A stretch of DNA of 64,000 nucleotides, from the NCBI RefSeq assembly GCF_963853665.1, contig NZ_OY970459.1, positions 1,054,001 through 1,118,000 on the forward strand, in the 5' to 3' direction. The position numbers and the translations under genes were made by a program. The notes under the pieces are model-generated. The model searched no databases. It was given only the letters and a program-made list of their open reading frames with translations, and was not told where the DNA came from. Positions 21,656-31,429 of this stretch are shown one piece after another. Source of the DNA: Mycobacterium decipiens (GTDB lineage: Bacteria; Actinomycetota; Actinomycetes; Mycobacteriales; Mycobacteriaceae). Every line of letters starts with the position of its first letter. Within the stretch, counting starts at the first letter, position 1.

Positions 21656-22071
21656 TCCTCATTGGCACGCCTGCATCCTGCGGAACGCAGAACTCAATCA
21701 CGGTCGCACGTCGACTTCTGGTTGGCGACGGTCGTGTGCTGAAGTCGGTGTAGAGGGGGCCCGTGCCTGCACGAGCAGTTGCCGACTGATCGTGTCCGCG
21801 CCAAGCTCGACGAGCTGTTCGCATCCGATCGTGAGTTACCCGAGATTTTGGGAGAACGTGCCCGCCTTCGCACTGCAGGCCGAGATCCGCGATGGCTACT
21901 GCGCCTGCTTCGACAAAGGTTGTCGGTCGCTTCCCAGCCCCAGACCAGCTGCATCAGCATCGCGTGGGCCCGCCAACGTCGGTGACACCGTTGCAGACAA
22001 CACTGTTCGCGCCGGCGAAACCCACCCCCGAAATCCACGTGGGTAGCAGTCCTACACACTTCACAAAGCAG
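21656..22071. other. Gene-free gap with a possible transposase scar
   Basis: No intact gene is seen. Near 21777-21890 the plus strand encodes DRVRAKLDELFASDRELPEIL, which reminds me of the start of mycobacterial IS256-type transposases, followed at once by a frame break (ALQAEI appears in another frame). No terminal repeats or target duplication could be recognised. Treat the IS assignment as tentative. Confidence 0.3.
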
Positions 22072-23112
22072 TTAGAGATAAAGCGCTAGCAGCTCCTCCA
22101 CATAGCGCACCGCTTCGGCGGGGTCTGCGGTCAGCGGCCTGACCAAAAGCGTGGTCACACCGGCGTCGGCGAAGGCGGCCAGCCGTTCGGCGATGAACCC
22201 GCGCGGGCCGATCAGGGAGATCCCGCGCGCCAATTCGTCGGGCACCGCGTCGATCGCCTCCTGCTTGCGGCCGCTCAGGTACAGGTCCTGAATCCGGTTT
22301 GCCACATCGCCGAATCCGTAGCGCGTGGCCAGGTTGTGGTAGAAGTTGCGGCCCCTGGCGCCCATGCCGCCGATGTAGAGGCCCAGCTGCGGTTTGGTCC
22401 ACGCCAGCCGGTCCTCGACGTCCTCGCCGATGGCCAGCGATGTGCCCACTATCACATCCAGCGGGCCCAGCGCGGGATCCCGCTTGGCGCCGCCGGTCGC
22501 CAGCGCCTGACCCCAGACCGATGCGGCCTTCTCCGGGTAGAAGAAGACGGGCTGCCAGCCCTCGGCGATCTCAGCAGTGAGCTCGACGTTCTTCGGCCCC
22601 AACGCGGCGATCGATATCGGAATCCGCTCCCGCACCGGGTGATTGATGAGCTGAAGGGGTTTGCCCAGGCCGGTTCCACGATCCGCGGGCAGCGGGATCT
22701 GATAGTGCTTGCCCGCATACTGCAGCCGCTCCCGCCGCCACACCCGCCGGCAGATGTCCACGACCTCCCGGGTGCGGCCCAACGGCGCGTCGAACGCGAC
22801 GCCGTGAAACCCCTCGATCACTTGCGGTCCGGATGTGCCGATTCCGAGGTTGAAGCGGCCGCCGGAGACGAAATCCAGACCCGCCGCGGTCATCGCCAGC
22901 AGCGACGGCGTGCGGAGGTAGATGGGAACTACCCCGGATGCCAACTCGATGCGGGTTGTCCTGGCGGCCAGATACCCCAATTGGCTCACCGCGTCGAAGG
23001 AATATGCCTCGGCCACCACGGCGATATCAATGCCGGCCTTCTCGAGTTCGACGACACGGTCGACGGCTTCGTGAAAGCCGCCCGAGTACTCCAGGGAAAC
23101 GCCGATACGCAC
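22072..23112 (-). CDS. LLM-class (probably F420-dependent) oxidoreductase
   Basis: The 346-residue TIM-barrel protein fits the luciferase-like monooxygenase superfamily: MRIGVSLEYSGGF at the start, GVVPIYLRTPSLLAMTAAGL, and FNLGIGTSGPQVIEGFHG, which matches the cofactor loop of mycobacterial F420-dependent members. F420 rather than FMN is inferred from the host and family. It is a single gene, with the accessory patch downstream. M. tuberculosis has similar proteins elsewhere but not here, as I recall. Substrate unknown. Confidence 0.82.
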   Translation of the reverse strand: MRIGVSLEYSGGFHEAVDRVVELEKAGIDIAVVAEAYSFDAVSQLGYLAARTTRIELASGVVPIYLRTPSLLAMTAAGLDFVSGGRFNLGIGTSGPQVIEGFHGVAFDAPLGRTREVVDICRRVWRRERLQYAGKHYQIPLPADRGTGLGKPLQLINHPVRERIPISIAALGPKNVELTAEIAEGWQPVFFYPEKAASVWGQALATGGAKRDPALGPLDVIVGTSLAIGEDVEDRLAWTKPQLGLYIGGMGARGRNFYHNLATRYGFGDVANRIQDLYLSGRKQEAIDAVPDELARGISLIGPRGFIAERLAAFADAGVTTLLVRPLTADPAEAVRYVEELLALYL

Positions 23113-23186
23113 CTATGACACTTACCACGACGATCGTGCGCGCCGCGGCCCGCTCGAGAGTCCAGCTCAAGACGGGGCCGCGCACG

Positions 23187-24038
23187 CTACTTCAGCAGCG
23201 CGACGATCTTTTCCTCCGGGGTGACCGGCGGCGCCTCGGGGTGGACCGGGTCCGTCTTGGGCAGGTGCACGTCTGGATCGGCGAACCCGCGATACGTCTT
23301 GTCGCCGCCGAGGGTGTACAGCAGGTAGCCGGTCAGCAGCGCCCGGACCGAAAGCTGCGTCCGGCGGTGTGGGCCGGGGAGTCCGAACACCTTCGTCAGT
23401 CGCCTACCCTCAACCAGACCACCGGCTTGAGCTTTGCTGACGATGCGCAGCGTGGCTTTATCCCAAGCCCGAGACAGCGCGAGGGCGTTGGAGTTCAGCG
23501 TCTTCGGATCGCCCGGCGCGGTCAGGATCAGGCCCGGAACGTTCAGGGTCGCGGCCGGTTGCTCCGCCGTCGGATTGGTCACCGCCGGGAAGATCGCCGC
23601 CACGGACTTCGCCGAGATGCCGGACGAGCCTGCCATGCCGGCCGCGGCGAACACGGCGGCCGAGCCACCGAAACCGTGGCCCACCAGCCCTAGCTTGGCG
23701 GGATGCACGCTGATACTGCCGGGTCCGAGTCGGACACCCGCCACAATGTCGAGGGCAACACCCAGGTCGAAGGCCAGGTTCAGGACCGATGGCGCCAGCC
23801 CCCGCTCGGTGTCGGGAGCCGCGGCCACGATGCCCCACGACGCCAGATGCTCCAGCAGACCCGCATAGCGAGTGGTGCCGGTGAGCCAGTCGTGGCCGAA
23901 GGCGACGCCGGGACGGTTCAGTCCGGCTTCCGGCGTGTACACCACGCCGGCCAGGCCGGCAAAGGCCAGGTCACCACGCAAAACACGGTGTGGGCCACGG
24001 CGGTGCAGGGCGGCGACGAGCTTCCGGGTGCGGGCCAC
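23187..24038 (-). CDS. Alpha/beta hydrolase (Rv3438 type)
   Basis: The 283-residue product has an alpha/beta hydrolase fold with the nucleophile elbow GHGFGGS (near residue 120), preceded by the oxyanion region GHDWLTG. It matches the length and place of Rv3438. The likely acid is in LILTAPGDPKTL. A late C-terminal His-containing segment could supply the third residue, though I cannot assign it firmly. Family resemblance is to dienelactone hydrolase or chlorophyllase-like esterases. It lies 9 bp downstream of the small membrane gene on the same strand, so they are likely cotranscribed. Confidence 0.82.
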   Translation of the reverse strand: MARTRKLVAALHRRGPHRVLRGDLAFAGLAGVVYTPEAGLNRPGVAFGHDWLTGTTRYAGLLEHLASWGIVAAAPDTERGLAPSVLNLAFDLGVALDIVAGVRLGPGSISVHPAKLGLVGHGFGGSAAVFAAAGMAGSSGISAKSVAAIFPAVTNPTAEQPAATLNVPGLILTAPGDPKTLNSNALALSRAWDKATLRIVSKAQAGGLVEGRRLTKVFGLPGPHRRTQLSVRALLTGYLLYTLGGDKTYRGFADPDVHLPKTDPVHPEAPPVTPEEKIVALLK

Positions 24039-24047
24039 CCGTCGACG

Positions 24048-24503
24048 TTAGCGGGGATTGGTCCACTGCGTCCACGTCGCGCCGTCCCAGTAGCGCTGCC
24101 CCGGTCCGGACGGGTCGCGATACCAGCCCGCCGGCACGTGCGCTCTGGCCGAGACGTGCGGGATGGGAGCCGCGGGCGCGGCCGATGGGGAATACGCCGA
24201 TGGGGAATACGAAGCCGGGGTCTGCTGGGCCATCGCCCGCACTCGCCGGATCGCATTGAAGTTGGATATCAGCGCGATCCAGTTCATCACGACAGCCGAT
24301 GCCAGGCTCCACCATCCGGCCAACAAGTTGTGTTTTTGGGCCGCGCGATACGCCGCTTCGCATTCCTCAAGCGTCCCGTTGACCACATAGGTGCGTTGTT
24401 GCCACAGGATCACCGCGCCGGTGTGTTTGAGCAACTTGAGGTAGAAGCGGCCAGCCGGGTCGGGATAACCAGGCGGACCGGACGGGTGATACGGGTAGGA
24501 CAA
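24048..24503 (-). CDS. Small membrane protein with C-terminal DUF2510 domain (Rv3437 type)
   Basis: The 151-residue product has a cytoplasmic N-terminus (FYLKLLKHTGAVILW), one clear hydrophobic segment (LASAVVMNWIALISNF, about 73-88), a Ser/Ala/Pro linker with the repeat YSPSAYSPSA, and a C-terminal DUF2510 motif: GWYRDPSGPGQRYWDGATW. DUF2510 is common in actinobacterial membrane proteins and is of unknown function. It diverges from glmS 84 bp away and precedes the hydrolase gene. Confidence 0.8.
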   Translation of the reverse strand: MSYPYHPSGPPGYPDPAGRFYLKLLKHTGAVILWQQRTYVVNGTLEECEAAYRAAQKHNLLAGWWSLASAVVMNWIALISNFNAIRRVRAMAQQTPASYSPSAYSPSAAPAAPIPHVSARAHVPAGWYRDPSGPGQRYWDGATWTQWTNPR

Positions 24504-24587
24504 GGCGGGCCCTTCGGCGCAGGTGGCCTACCAAACGATACTTGTCGCGCGCCGGTTCGGGGCCGGACTGCACTACCCTGATCTGCT

Positions 24588-26453
24588 ATGTGCGGAATCG
24601 TCGGCTACGTCGGGCAGCGTCCCGCCTGTGATGTCGTCATGGACGCGCTGCGCCGGATGGAGTACCGCGGCTACGACTCGTCGGGCATCGCGCTGCTCGA
24701 CGGTGGCGCACTCACCATGCGTCGGCGTGCCGGCAAGCTGGCCAACCTTGAGGAGGCGGTGGCGAAAATGCCGTCCGCGGCGCTGTCCGGCACCACCGGC
24801 CTGGGCCACACCCGGTGGGCCACCCACGGTCGCCCCACCGATCGCAACGCGCACCCGCATCGTGACGCTGCCGGCAAGATCGCCGTCGTCCACAACGGCA
24901 TCATCGAGAACTTCGCCGTCCTGCGCCAGGAGCTGGAGACGGCCGGTGTCGAATTTGCCAGCGACACCGATACCGAGGTCGCGGTGCACCTGGTGGCGCA
25001 GGCCTACCACCACGGTGAGACGGCCGGCGATTTCGCGGGCTCCGTGCTTGCCGTGCTGCGCCGGCTGGAAGGCCACTTCACCCTGGTGTTCGCCAATGCC
25101 GACGAGCCCGGCACCATCATCGCGGCGCGCCGCTCGACGCCACTGGTGCTGGGCATCGGCGAGGGCGAGATGTTCGTCGGCTCCGATGTGGCCGCGTTCA
25201 TTCCGCACACTCGGCACGCGGTCGAGCTCGGCCAGGACCAGGCGGTAGTGATCACCGCGGCTGGGTACCGGATCAGTGACTTCGACGGCAACGACGACGC
25301 CGCGAACGCTCGCACCTTCCACATCGATTGGGACCTGGCGGCCGCCGAAAAGGGCGGCTACGAGTACTTCATGCTCAAAGAGATCGCCGAACAGCCCGCC
25401 GCGGTGGGTGACACACTGCTCGGGCATTTCGTCGGTGGCCGGATCGTGCTCGACGAACAGCGGCTGTCGGACCAGGAACTCCGCGAGATCGACAAGGTGT
25501 TCGTGGTGGCCTGTGGAACCGCATATCACTCCGGGCTGCTCGCCAAGTACGCGATCGAGCACTGGACTCGGTTGCCCGTGGAAGTGGAACTCGCCAGCGA
25601 ATTTCGGTACCGGGACCCGGTGCTGGACCGCAGCACTTTGGTGGTGGCGATCTCGCAGTCCGGTGAAACCGCCGACACCCTGGAAGCGGTACGGCACGCC
25701 AAGGAGCAGAAGGCCAAGGTGCTGGCGATCTGCAACACCAACGGCTCCCAGATCCCGCGCGAGTGCGACGCGGTGCTCTACACGCGCGCCGGCCCGGAGA
25801 TCGGTGTGGCCTCGACAAAGACCTTCCTCGCCCAGGTAGCCGCCAACTATCTCCTCGGCTTGGCGCTGGCGCAGGCCCGGGGCACCAAGTATCCCGACGA
25901 GGTCGAGCGCGACTACCGCGAACTGGAAGCGATGCCCGACCTGGTGTCCCGCGTTATCGCGGGAGTCCGACCGGTGGCCGACCTGGCCTACCGGTTCGCC
26001 CAATCGTCGACCGTGCTGTTCCTGGGTCGCCATGTCGGGTATCCGGTGGCGCTGGAGGGTGCGCTCAAACTAAAGGAGTTGGCCTACATGCACGCCGAGG
26101 GCTTCGCGGCCGGCGAGCTCAAGCACGGCCCGATTGCGCTGATCGAAGACAACCTGCCGGTCATCGTGGTGATGCCGTCGCCGAAGGGGGCGGCCACGCT
26201 GCACGCAAAACTGCTGTCCAATATCCGCGAGATCCAGAGCCGCGGCGCGGTTACCATCGTGATCGCCGAGGAGGGCGACGACACCGTGCGTCCCTATGCC
26301 GATCACTTGATCGAAATCCCAGCGGTATCAACACTTCTGCAGCCGCTGCTGTCGACCATCCCACTACAGGTGTTCGCTGCTGCGGTCGCGCAGGCCCGCG
26401 GCTACGACGTCGACAAGCCGCGAAATCTAGCCAAGTCCGTCACCGTTGAGTAG
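24588..26453 (+). CDS. glmS: Glutamine-fructose-6-phosphate aminotransferase
   Basis: GlmS makes glucosamine-6-phosphate from fructose-6-phosphate and glutamine, the first committed step to UDP-GlcNAc. The 621-residue product begins MCGIVGYVGQ, so Cys2 becomes the N-terminal nucleophile after Met removal. The glutaminase domain (about 1-235) has LGHTRWATHG and HNGIIENF. Two SIS isomerase domains follow (about 295-430 and 465-605), with SQSGETADT and the C-terminal AKSVTVE. No glmS ribozyme sequence is visible upstream. Confidence 0.97.
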   Translation: MCGIVGYVGQRPACDVVMDALRRMEYRGYDSSGIALLDGGALTMRRRAGKLANLEEAVAKMPSAALSGTTGLGHTRWATHGRPTDRNAHPHRDAAGKIAVVHNGIIENFAVLRQELETAGVEFASDTDTEVAVHLVAQAYHHGETAGDFAGSVLAVLRRLEGHFTLVFANADEPGTIIAARRSTPLVLGIGEGEMFVGSDVAAFIPHTRHAVELGQDQAVVITAAGYRISDFDGNDDAANARTFHIDWDLAAAEKGGYEYFMLKEIAEQPAAVGDTLLGHFVGGRIVLDEQRLSDQELREIDKVFVVACGTAYHSGLLAKYAIEHWTRLPVEVELASEFRYRDPVLDRSTLVVAISQSGETADTLEAVRHAKEQKAKVLAICNTNGSQIPRECDAVLYTRAGPEIGVASTKTFLAQVAANYLLGLALAQARGTKYPDEVERDYRELEAMPDLVSRVIAGVRPVADLAYRFAQSSTVLFLGRHVGYPVALEGALKLKELAYMHAEGFAAGELKHGPIALIEDNLPVIVVMPSPKGAATLHAKLLSNIREIQSRGAVTIVIAEEGDDTVRPYADHLIEIPAVSTLLQPLLSTIPLQVFAAAVAQARGYDVDKPRNLAKSVTVE

Positions 26454-26495
26454 CCGGGCCTAGCCGAGACCTGGTCGCTGCATAAGCTGGACGCC

Positions 26496-27209
26496 GTGGC
26501 TAGCGCATCGGTGGCGACACGATTGCGATCGTGGGCACTGGCGGTGTGGCATTTCGTCAGCACCGCGCCGCTGACGTATACCTGGCTGGTCGTGCTGATG
26601 ATCACGACGATTATCCAGAATCAGCTCGCCGGGCGGCAGCTGCACAGCGTGCTCCTACACCGGTCCACCAACATCAGCCACTTGGGGCGCGATCCGCTGG
26701 AAGTGCTGTTCTCCAGCCTGTTCTGGATCGACGGCAGGAACCTGGAACCGTACCTACTGCTGTTCACTCTGTTTCTGGCGCCCGCTGAGCATTGGCTTGG
26801 TCACTTGCGTTGGCTCACAGTGGGATTGACGGCCCACATCGGTGCTACCTATTTCAGCGAAGGCCTGCTCTACCTGGCGATCCAACACCGGGACGCATCG
26901 GAAAGGTTGGTGCACGCTCGTGATATCGGCGTCAGCTACTTCCTGGTCGGGGTGATGGCGGTGTTGACATTTCACATCGTGAAGCCGTGGCGTTGGGGCT
27001 ATCTCGCAGTGCTGCTCGTCATCTTCGGCTTTCCGCTGATCACGATGAATAAAGCCGAGCTGGACTTCACCGCGGTCGGTCACTTCACGTCGATCCTGAT
27101 CGGCTTGGCCTTCTACCCGATGGCCCGAGAGCGCGAAGGCAAACCGCTGAATCCGGCGAAGCTCAAAGCGGCGTTCCGCAGGCGGCGCACCCGCGAGGCG
27201 TCAGGCTGA
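26496..27209 (+). CDS. Integral membrane protein, rhomboid-like (Rv3434c type)
   Basis: The 237-residue product starts at a GTG and has about six membrane helices with a short basic tail. The topology (WLGHLRWLTVGLTAHIGATY in the middle and a late GHFTSILIGLAFY helix) resembles inactive rhomboid-like mycobacterial proteins. No catalytic GxS with matching His is certain. It matches Rv3434c in length; the neighbouring Rv3435c of M. tuberculosis is absent here. It sits between glmS and nnr on the same strand. Confidence 0.75.
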   Translation: MASASVATRLRSWALAVWHFVSTAPLTYTWLVVLMITTIIQNQLAGRQLHSVLLHRSTNISHLGRDPLEVLFSSLFWIDGRNLEPYLLLFTLFLAPAEHWLGHLRWLTVGLTAHIGATYFSEGLLYLAIQHRDASERLVHARDIGVSYFLVGVMAVLTFHIVKPWRWGYLAVLLVIFGFPLITMNKAELDFTAVGHFTSILIGLAFYPMAREREGKPLNPAKLKAAFRRRRTREASG

Positions 27210-27239
27210 CCGAGTTGCAAGCATGAAATCCTGACTCTG

Positions 27240-28664
27240 ATGCGGCATTACTACTCGGTAGATGCGATCCGCGAGGCCGAAGCGCCCCTGTTGGCCAGCC
27301 TTCCCGACGGTGCGCTGATGCGACGCGCGGCCTACGGGCTGGCCACCGCGATCATTGGCGAGCTGACCAATCGCACGGGCGGGGTGGCCGGCCGGCGGGT
27401 TTGCGCGGTCGTCGGCTCCGGCGACAACGGCGGCGATGCGCTGTGGGCGGCGACCTTCCTGCGCCGCCGCGGCGCGGCCGCCGACGCGGTGCTGCTCAAC
27501 CCGGACCGAACCCACCGCGATGCTCTGGCGGCGTTCACCAAAGCCGGCGGTCGCATCGTCGAGAGTGTTTCGGCAGCAACCGATCTCGTCATCGACGGGG
27601 TGGTCGGTATATCGGGCTCGGGGCCACTGCGGCCGGCGGCGGCCGAGGTGTTCGCCGGCCTGGATAGACCGGGCGCCGCCCCGGTGGTCGCGGTCGACAT
27701 TCCCAGCGGCATCGACGTGGCGACCGGCGCGATCACTGGCCCGGCCGTACACGCCGCGCTGACCGTCACGTTCGGTGGGCTCAAAGCCGTGCATGCGCTG
27801 GCCGACTGCGGCCGCGTCACCCTGGTCGATATCGGGCTCGACCTGCCCACCACCGACGTGTTGGGGTTCGAGGCAGCCGATGCGGTCGCGCGCTGGCCGG
27901 TGCCCGGTCCCGGTGACGACAAGTACACCCAGGGTGTGACCGGCGTGCTGGCCGGTTCCTCGACGTATCCGGGCGCGGCCGTGCTGTGCACCGGCGCGGC
28001 CGTGGCGGCCACCTCCGGCATGGTCCGTTATGCCGGCAGCGCCCATGCCGAAGTGCTGGCGCGCTGGCCGGAGGTCATCGCGTCGTCCACCCCGGCGGCT
28101 GCCGGCCGGGTCCAGGCCTGGGTCGTCGGGCCGGGCCTGGGCACCGACGAGACCGGGGCCGCCGCGTTGTGGTTCGCGCTGGACAGCGACCTGCCCGTGC
28201 TGGTCGACGCCGACGGGCTGACCATGCTGGCGGCCCACCCCGATCTGGTGGTGAACCGCGAGGCGCCGACGGTGCTCACGCCGCACGCCGGCGAGTTCGC
28301 CCGGCTGGCCGGTGCGCCGCCCGGCGATGACCGCGTCGGCGCCTGTCGCAAGCTGGCCGACGCGTTCGGCGTCACCGTGCTGCTCAAGGGGCATGTCACC
28401 GTCATCGCCGACCCCGGCGGCCCGGTGTATCTGAATCCGGCCGGGCAGTCCTGGGCGGCGACCGCCGGCTCCGGTGACGTGCTGTCCGGGATGATCGGCG
28501 CGCTGCTGGCGTCCGGGCTGCCGGCCGCCGAGGCGGCCGCCGCGGCGGCGTTCGTGCATGCGCGCGCCGCGGCGGCCTCGGCCGCCGACCCGGGGCCGGG
28601 TGATGCGCCCACGTCGGCGTCGCGCATCATCGGCCACATCCGATCCGCACTGGCCGCCCTATAG
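27240..28664 (+). CDS. nnr: Bifunctional NAD(P)H-hydrate repair enzyme
   Basis: The 474-residue protein fuses an NAD(P)HX epimerase (YjeF-N, about 1-215; VVGSGDNGGDALWAA phosphate loop, VAVDIPSGID) to an ADP/ATP-dependent dehydratase of the ribokinase fold (about 220-474; VLTPHAGEFARL, LLKGHVTVIAD and AGSGDVLSGMIGALLASG). It repairs hydrated NADH and NADPH. ATG at 27240. The closely following gadB is on the same strand, 30 bp on. Confidence 0.95.
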   Translation: MRHYYSVDAIREAEAPLLASLPDGALMRRAAYGLATAIIGELTNRTGGVAGRRVCAVVGSGDNGGDALWAATFLRRRGAAADAVLLNPDRTHRDALAAFTKAGGRIVESVSAATDLVIDGVVGISGSGPLRPAAAEVFAGLDRPGAAPVVAVDIPSGIDVATGAITGPAVHAALTVTFGGLKAVHALADCGRVTLVDIGLDLPTTDVLGFEAADAVARWPVPGPGDDKYTQGVTGVLAGSSTYPGAAVLCTGAAVAATSGMVRYAGSAHAEVLARWPEVIASSTPAAAGRVQAWVVGPGLGTDETGAAALWFALDSDLPVLVDADGLTMLAAHPDLVVNREAPTVLTPHAGEFARLAGAPPGDDRVGACRKLADAFGVTVLLKGHVTVIADPGGPVYLNPAGQSWAATAGSGDVLSGMIGALLASGLPAAEAAAAAAFVHARAAAASAADPGPGDAPTSASRIIGHIRSALAAL

Positions 28665-28694
28665 CACCCAGCCATCACAAGGAAAGGATTCGCT

Positions 28695-30080
28695 GTGTCT
28701 CGCAGTCACCCGTCCGTGCCCGCGCACTCGATCGCTCCCGCCTACACCGGCCGGATGTTTACCGCACCGATTCCCGCGCTACGGATGCCCGACGAGTCGA
28801 TGGATCCTGAGGCCGCCTACCGCTTCATCCATGACGAACTGATGCTCGACGGCAGCTCACGGCTGAATCTGGCCACCTTCGTGACCACCTGGATGGACCC
28901 CGAGGCGGAGCGGCTGATGGCCGAGACGTTCGACAAAAACATGATCGACAAGGACGAATACCCTGCGACAGCGGCCATCGAAGCGCGTTGCGTGTCCATG
29001 GTCGCCGACCTATTCCACGCCGAGGGCCTGCGGGACCACGATCCCGCCAGCGCCACCGGGGTCTCCACCATCGGCTCCAGCGAGGCGGTGATGCTGGGCG
29101 GTCTGGCGCTGAAATGGCGCTGGCGGGAAAGGGTCGGCAAAGGCTGGCAGGGTCGCACTCCGAATCTGGTGATGGGTTCCAATGTCCAGGTGGTGTGGGA
29201 GAAGTTCTGCCGCTACTTCGACGTCGAACCCCGCTACCTGCCGATGGAGAAGGGACGCTACGTCATCACGCCCGAGCAGGTGCTCGAAGCCGTCGACGAG
29301 GACACCATCGGCGTGGTGGCGATCCTGGGCACCACCTACACCGGCGAGCTGGAACCCATCGCCGAGATCTGCGCGGCGCTCGACAAGCTGGCAGCTGGTG
29401 GGGGCGTGGACGTCCCAGTGCACGTCGACGCCGCCAGCGGCGGCTTTGTGGTGCCGTTCCTGCATCCGGATCTGCGGTGGGACTTCCGGTTGCCCCGGGT
29501 GGTGTCGATCAATGTCAGTGGGCACAAGTACGGGCTGACCTACCCCGGCGTCGGGTTTGTGGTGTGGCGCGGCCCCGAGCATCTGCCCGAGGAATTGGTC
29601 TTTCGGGTCAATTACCTCGGTGGCGACATGCCGACCTTCACGCTGAACTTCTCCCGCCCCGGCAACCAGGTCGTCGGCCAGTACTACAACTTCCTACGAC
29701 TGGGGCGGGACGGATACACCAAGGTGATGCAGGCCCTGTCGCAGACGGCGCGGTGGCTGGGCGAACAGCTGCGTCAAGTGGACCACTGCGAGCTGATCTC
29801 GGACGGTTCGGCGATCCCGGTGGTCAGCTTCCGGCTCGCCGGCGACCGCGGCTACACCGAGTTCGACGTCTCCCACGAGCTGCGGACCTTCGGGTGGCAG
29901 GTGCCCGCCTACACGATGCCGGAGAACGCCACCGACATCGCTGTACTGCGGATCGTGGTTCGCGAGGGACTCTCCGCCGACCTGGCTCGGGCCCTGCACG
30001 ACGACGCCGTCACCGCGTTGGCCGCCCTGGACAAGCTCAAACCGGGCGGGTGCTTCGACGCCCACCACTTCGCGCACTAG
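28695..30080 (+). CDS. gadB: Glutamate decarboxylase (PLP-dependent)
   Basis: The 461-residue enzyme converts glutamate to GABA, consuming a proton, with roles in acid resistance and the GABA shunt. The PLP-binding Lys278 lies in [10 protein letters not shown]; Asp245 in HVDAASGG contacts the pyridine nitrogen; [17 protein letters not shown] is the substrate region. The GTG start has AAGGAAAGG 8-15 bases upstream. A perfect 8-bp hairpin follows the stop by 10 bases. In M. tuberculosis an IS/PPE block separates gadB from alr; here they are 167 bp apart. Confidence 0.95.
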   Translation: MSRSHPSVPAHSIAPAYTGRMFTAPIPALRMPDESMDPEAAYRFIHDELMLDGSSRLNLATFVTTWMDPEAERLMAETFDKNMIDKDEYPATAAIEARCVSMVADLFHAEGLRDHDPASATGVSTIGSSEAVMLGGLALKWRWRERVGKGWQGRTPNLVMGSNVQVVWEKFCRYFDVEPRYLPMEKGRYVITPEQVLEAVDEDTIGVVAILGTTYTGELEPIAEICAALDKLAAGGGVDVPVHVDAASGGFVVPFLHPDLRWDFRLPRVVSINVSGHKYGLTYPGVGFVVWRGPEHLPEELVFRVNYLGGDMPTFTLNFSRPGNQVVGQYYNFLRLGRDGYTKVMQALSQTARWLGEQLRQVDHCELISDGSAIPVVSFRLAGDRGYTEFDVSHELRTFGWQVPAYTMPENATDIAVLRIVVREGLSADLARALHDDAVTALAALDKLKPGGCFDAHHFAH

Positions 30081-30090
30081 ACCGCCACGC

Positions 30091-30107
30091 GGTGCGCCTG
30101 GCGCACC
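30091..30107 (+). terminator. Hairpin after gadB
   Basis: GGTGCGCC at 30091-30098 and GGCGCACC at 30100-30107 form a perfect 8-bp inverted repeat around a single base, so the actual loop must open at least one pair. There is no T tract. It begins 10 bases after the gadB stop, which suits transcription termination before the alr promoter. Confidence 0.5.
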
Positions 30108-30247
30108 CGACAGCGCGATCGCCAGCAGTCCTGCGCCGACCATGGGCAGGTGGATCCAGGTCCGAACGCAGTCCACCCGCGCATTCCCCGATCAGCTGTC
30201 AACGAACCGGTTCTGGGAGAATGCCGGGGAGCGAAACGAAACGACAA

Positions 30248-31429
30248 ATGGGCGGGAGCACGACTTCGTTGGCCGTTACACCGATATCCCTAACCCCGGG
30301 CGTGCTGGCCGAGGCCATGGTGGATCTGGGCGCTATTGAGCACAACGTGCGGGTGCTGCGTGAGCACGCCGGCCGCGCGCAGGTGATGGCGGTCGTCAAG
30401 GCCGACGGCTATGGCCATGGCGCCACCCGAGTCGCCCAAACGGCGCTGGGTGCCGGTGCGGCCGAACTGGGCGTCGCCACCGTCGACGAGGCGCTGGCGT
30501 TGCGCGCCGATGGCATTACCGCGCCGGTGCTGGCCTGGCTGCATCCGCCCGGCATCGACTTCGGGCCCGCGCTACTGGCCGACGTGGAGATCGCGGTGTC
30601 CTCAGTGCGCCAACTCGACGAAGTGCTGGACGCGGTGCGCCGGACCGGCCGGACGGCGACGGTGACCGTCAAGGTCGATACCGGGCTGAACCGCAACGGT
30701 GTCGGTGCGGCGCAGTACCCGGCGATGCTGACCGCATTGCGCCGCGCCGCGGCCGAGGATGCCGTCCGGCTGCGCGGCCTGATGACGCACATGGTTTACG
30801 CGGATAAGCCGGACGATCCCATCAATGACGTTCAGGCCCAACGGCTCAGCGAGATGCTGGCGCAGGCCCGCGAGCACGGGGTGCAATTCGAGGTGGCGCA
30901 TCTGTCGAACTCATCGGCGACGTTGGGCCGCCATGATCTGACCCTCGATCTGGTGCGGCCCGGCATCGCGGTGTACGGCCTCAACCCCGCTCCCGGACTC
31001 GATGACGCGGGCTTGGTTCCGGCTATGACCGTGAAATGTCCCGTTGCTCTAGTGAAATCGGTCCGTGCGGGCGAGGGCGTGTCGTATGCGCACACTTGGA
31101 TCGCACGGCACGACACAAACGTGGCGCTGCTGCCGATCGGATACGCCGATGGCGTGTTCCGGTCGCTGGGCGGGCGGCTGGAAGTGCTGATCAACGGCAG
31201 ACGGCGGCCCGGTGTCGGGCGGATCTGCATGGACCAGTTCATGGTCGATCTGGGTCCCGGGCCGCTCGACGTGGCCGAAGGCGACGAGGCGATCTTGTTC
31301 GGGCCGGGCACCCGAGGCGAGCCCACGGCTCAGGACTGGGCAGATCTGGTCGGCACTATCCACTACGAAGTGGTTACCAGCCCGCGAGGACGTATCACCA
31401 GAGCTTTCCGCGAGGCCGAAAACTGTTGA
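30248..31429 (+). CDS. alr: Alanine racemase (PLP-dependent)
   Basis: Alr interconverts L- and D-alanine for peptidoglycan. The open frame runs far upstream inside gadB. I chose the ATG at 30248 (393 residues); the ATG at 30221 is also in frame and would resemble the longer annotated M. tuberculosis form. The PLP Lys51 is in [11 protein letters not shown]. The catalytic Tyr of the partner subunit lies in [10 protein letters not shown]. It heads a run of overlapping genes through tsaB, so cell-wall and t6A synthesis genes share a transcript. Confidence 0.93.
   Translation: MGGSTTSLAVTPISLTPGVLAEAMVDLGAIEHNVRVLREHAGRAQVMAVVKADGYGHGATRVAQTALGAGAAELGVATVDEALALRADGITAPVLAWLHPPGIDFGPALLADVEIAVSSVRQLDEVLDAVRRTGRTATVTVKVDTGLNRNGVGAAQYPAMLTALRRAAAEDAVRLRGLMTHMVYADKPDDPINDVQAQRLSEMLAQAREHGVQFEVAHLSNSSATLGRHDLTLDLVRPGIAVYGLNPAPGLDDAGLVPAMTVKCPVALVKSVRAGEGVSYAHTWIARHDTNVALLPIGYADGVFRSLGGRLEVLINGRRRPGVGRICMDQFMVDLGPGPLDVAEGDEAILFGPGTRGEPTAQDWADLVGTIHYEVVTSPRGRITRAFREAENC

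Noticed and set aside
24504..24587. Possible glmS ribozyme or riboswitch before glmS
   Set aside because: Only 84 bp, with no sequence matching the known glmS ribozyme core; it serves as a simple divergent promoter.
28988..30247. Upstream extension of the alr reading frame through gadB
   Set aside because: It is the gadB sequence in another frame; the alanine racemase domain starts after 30248.
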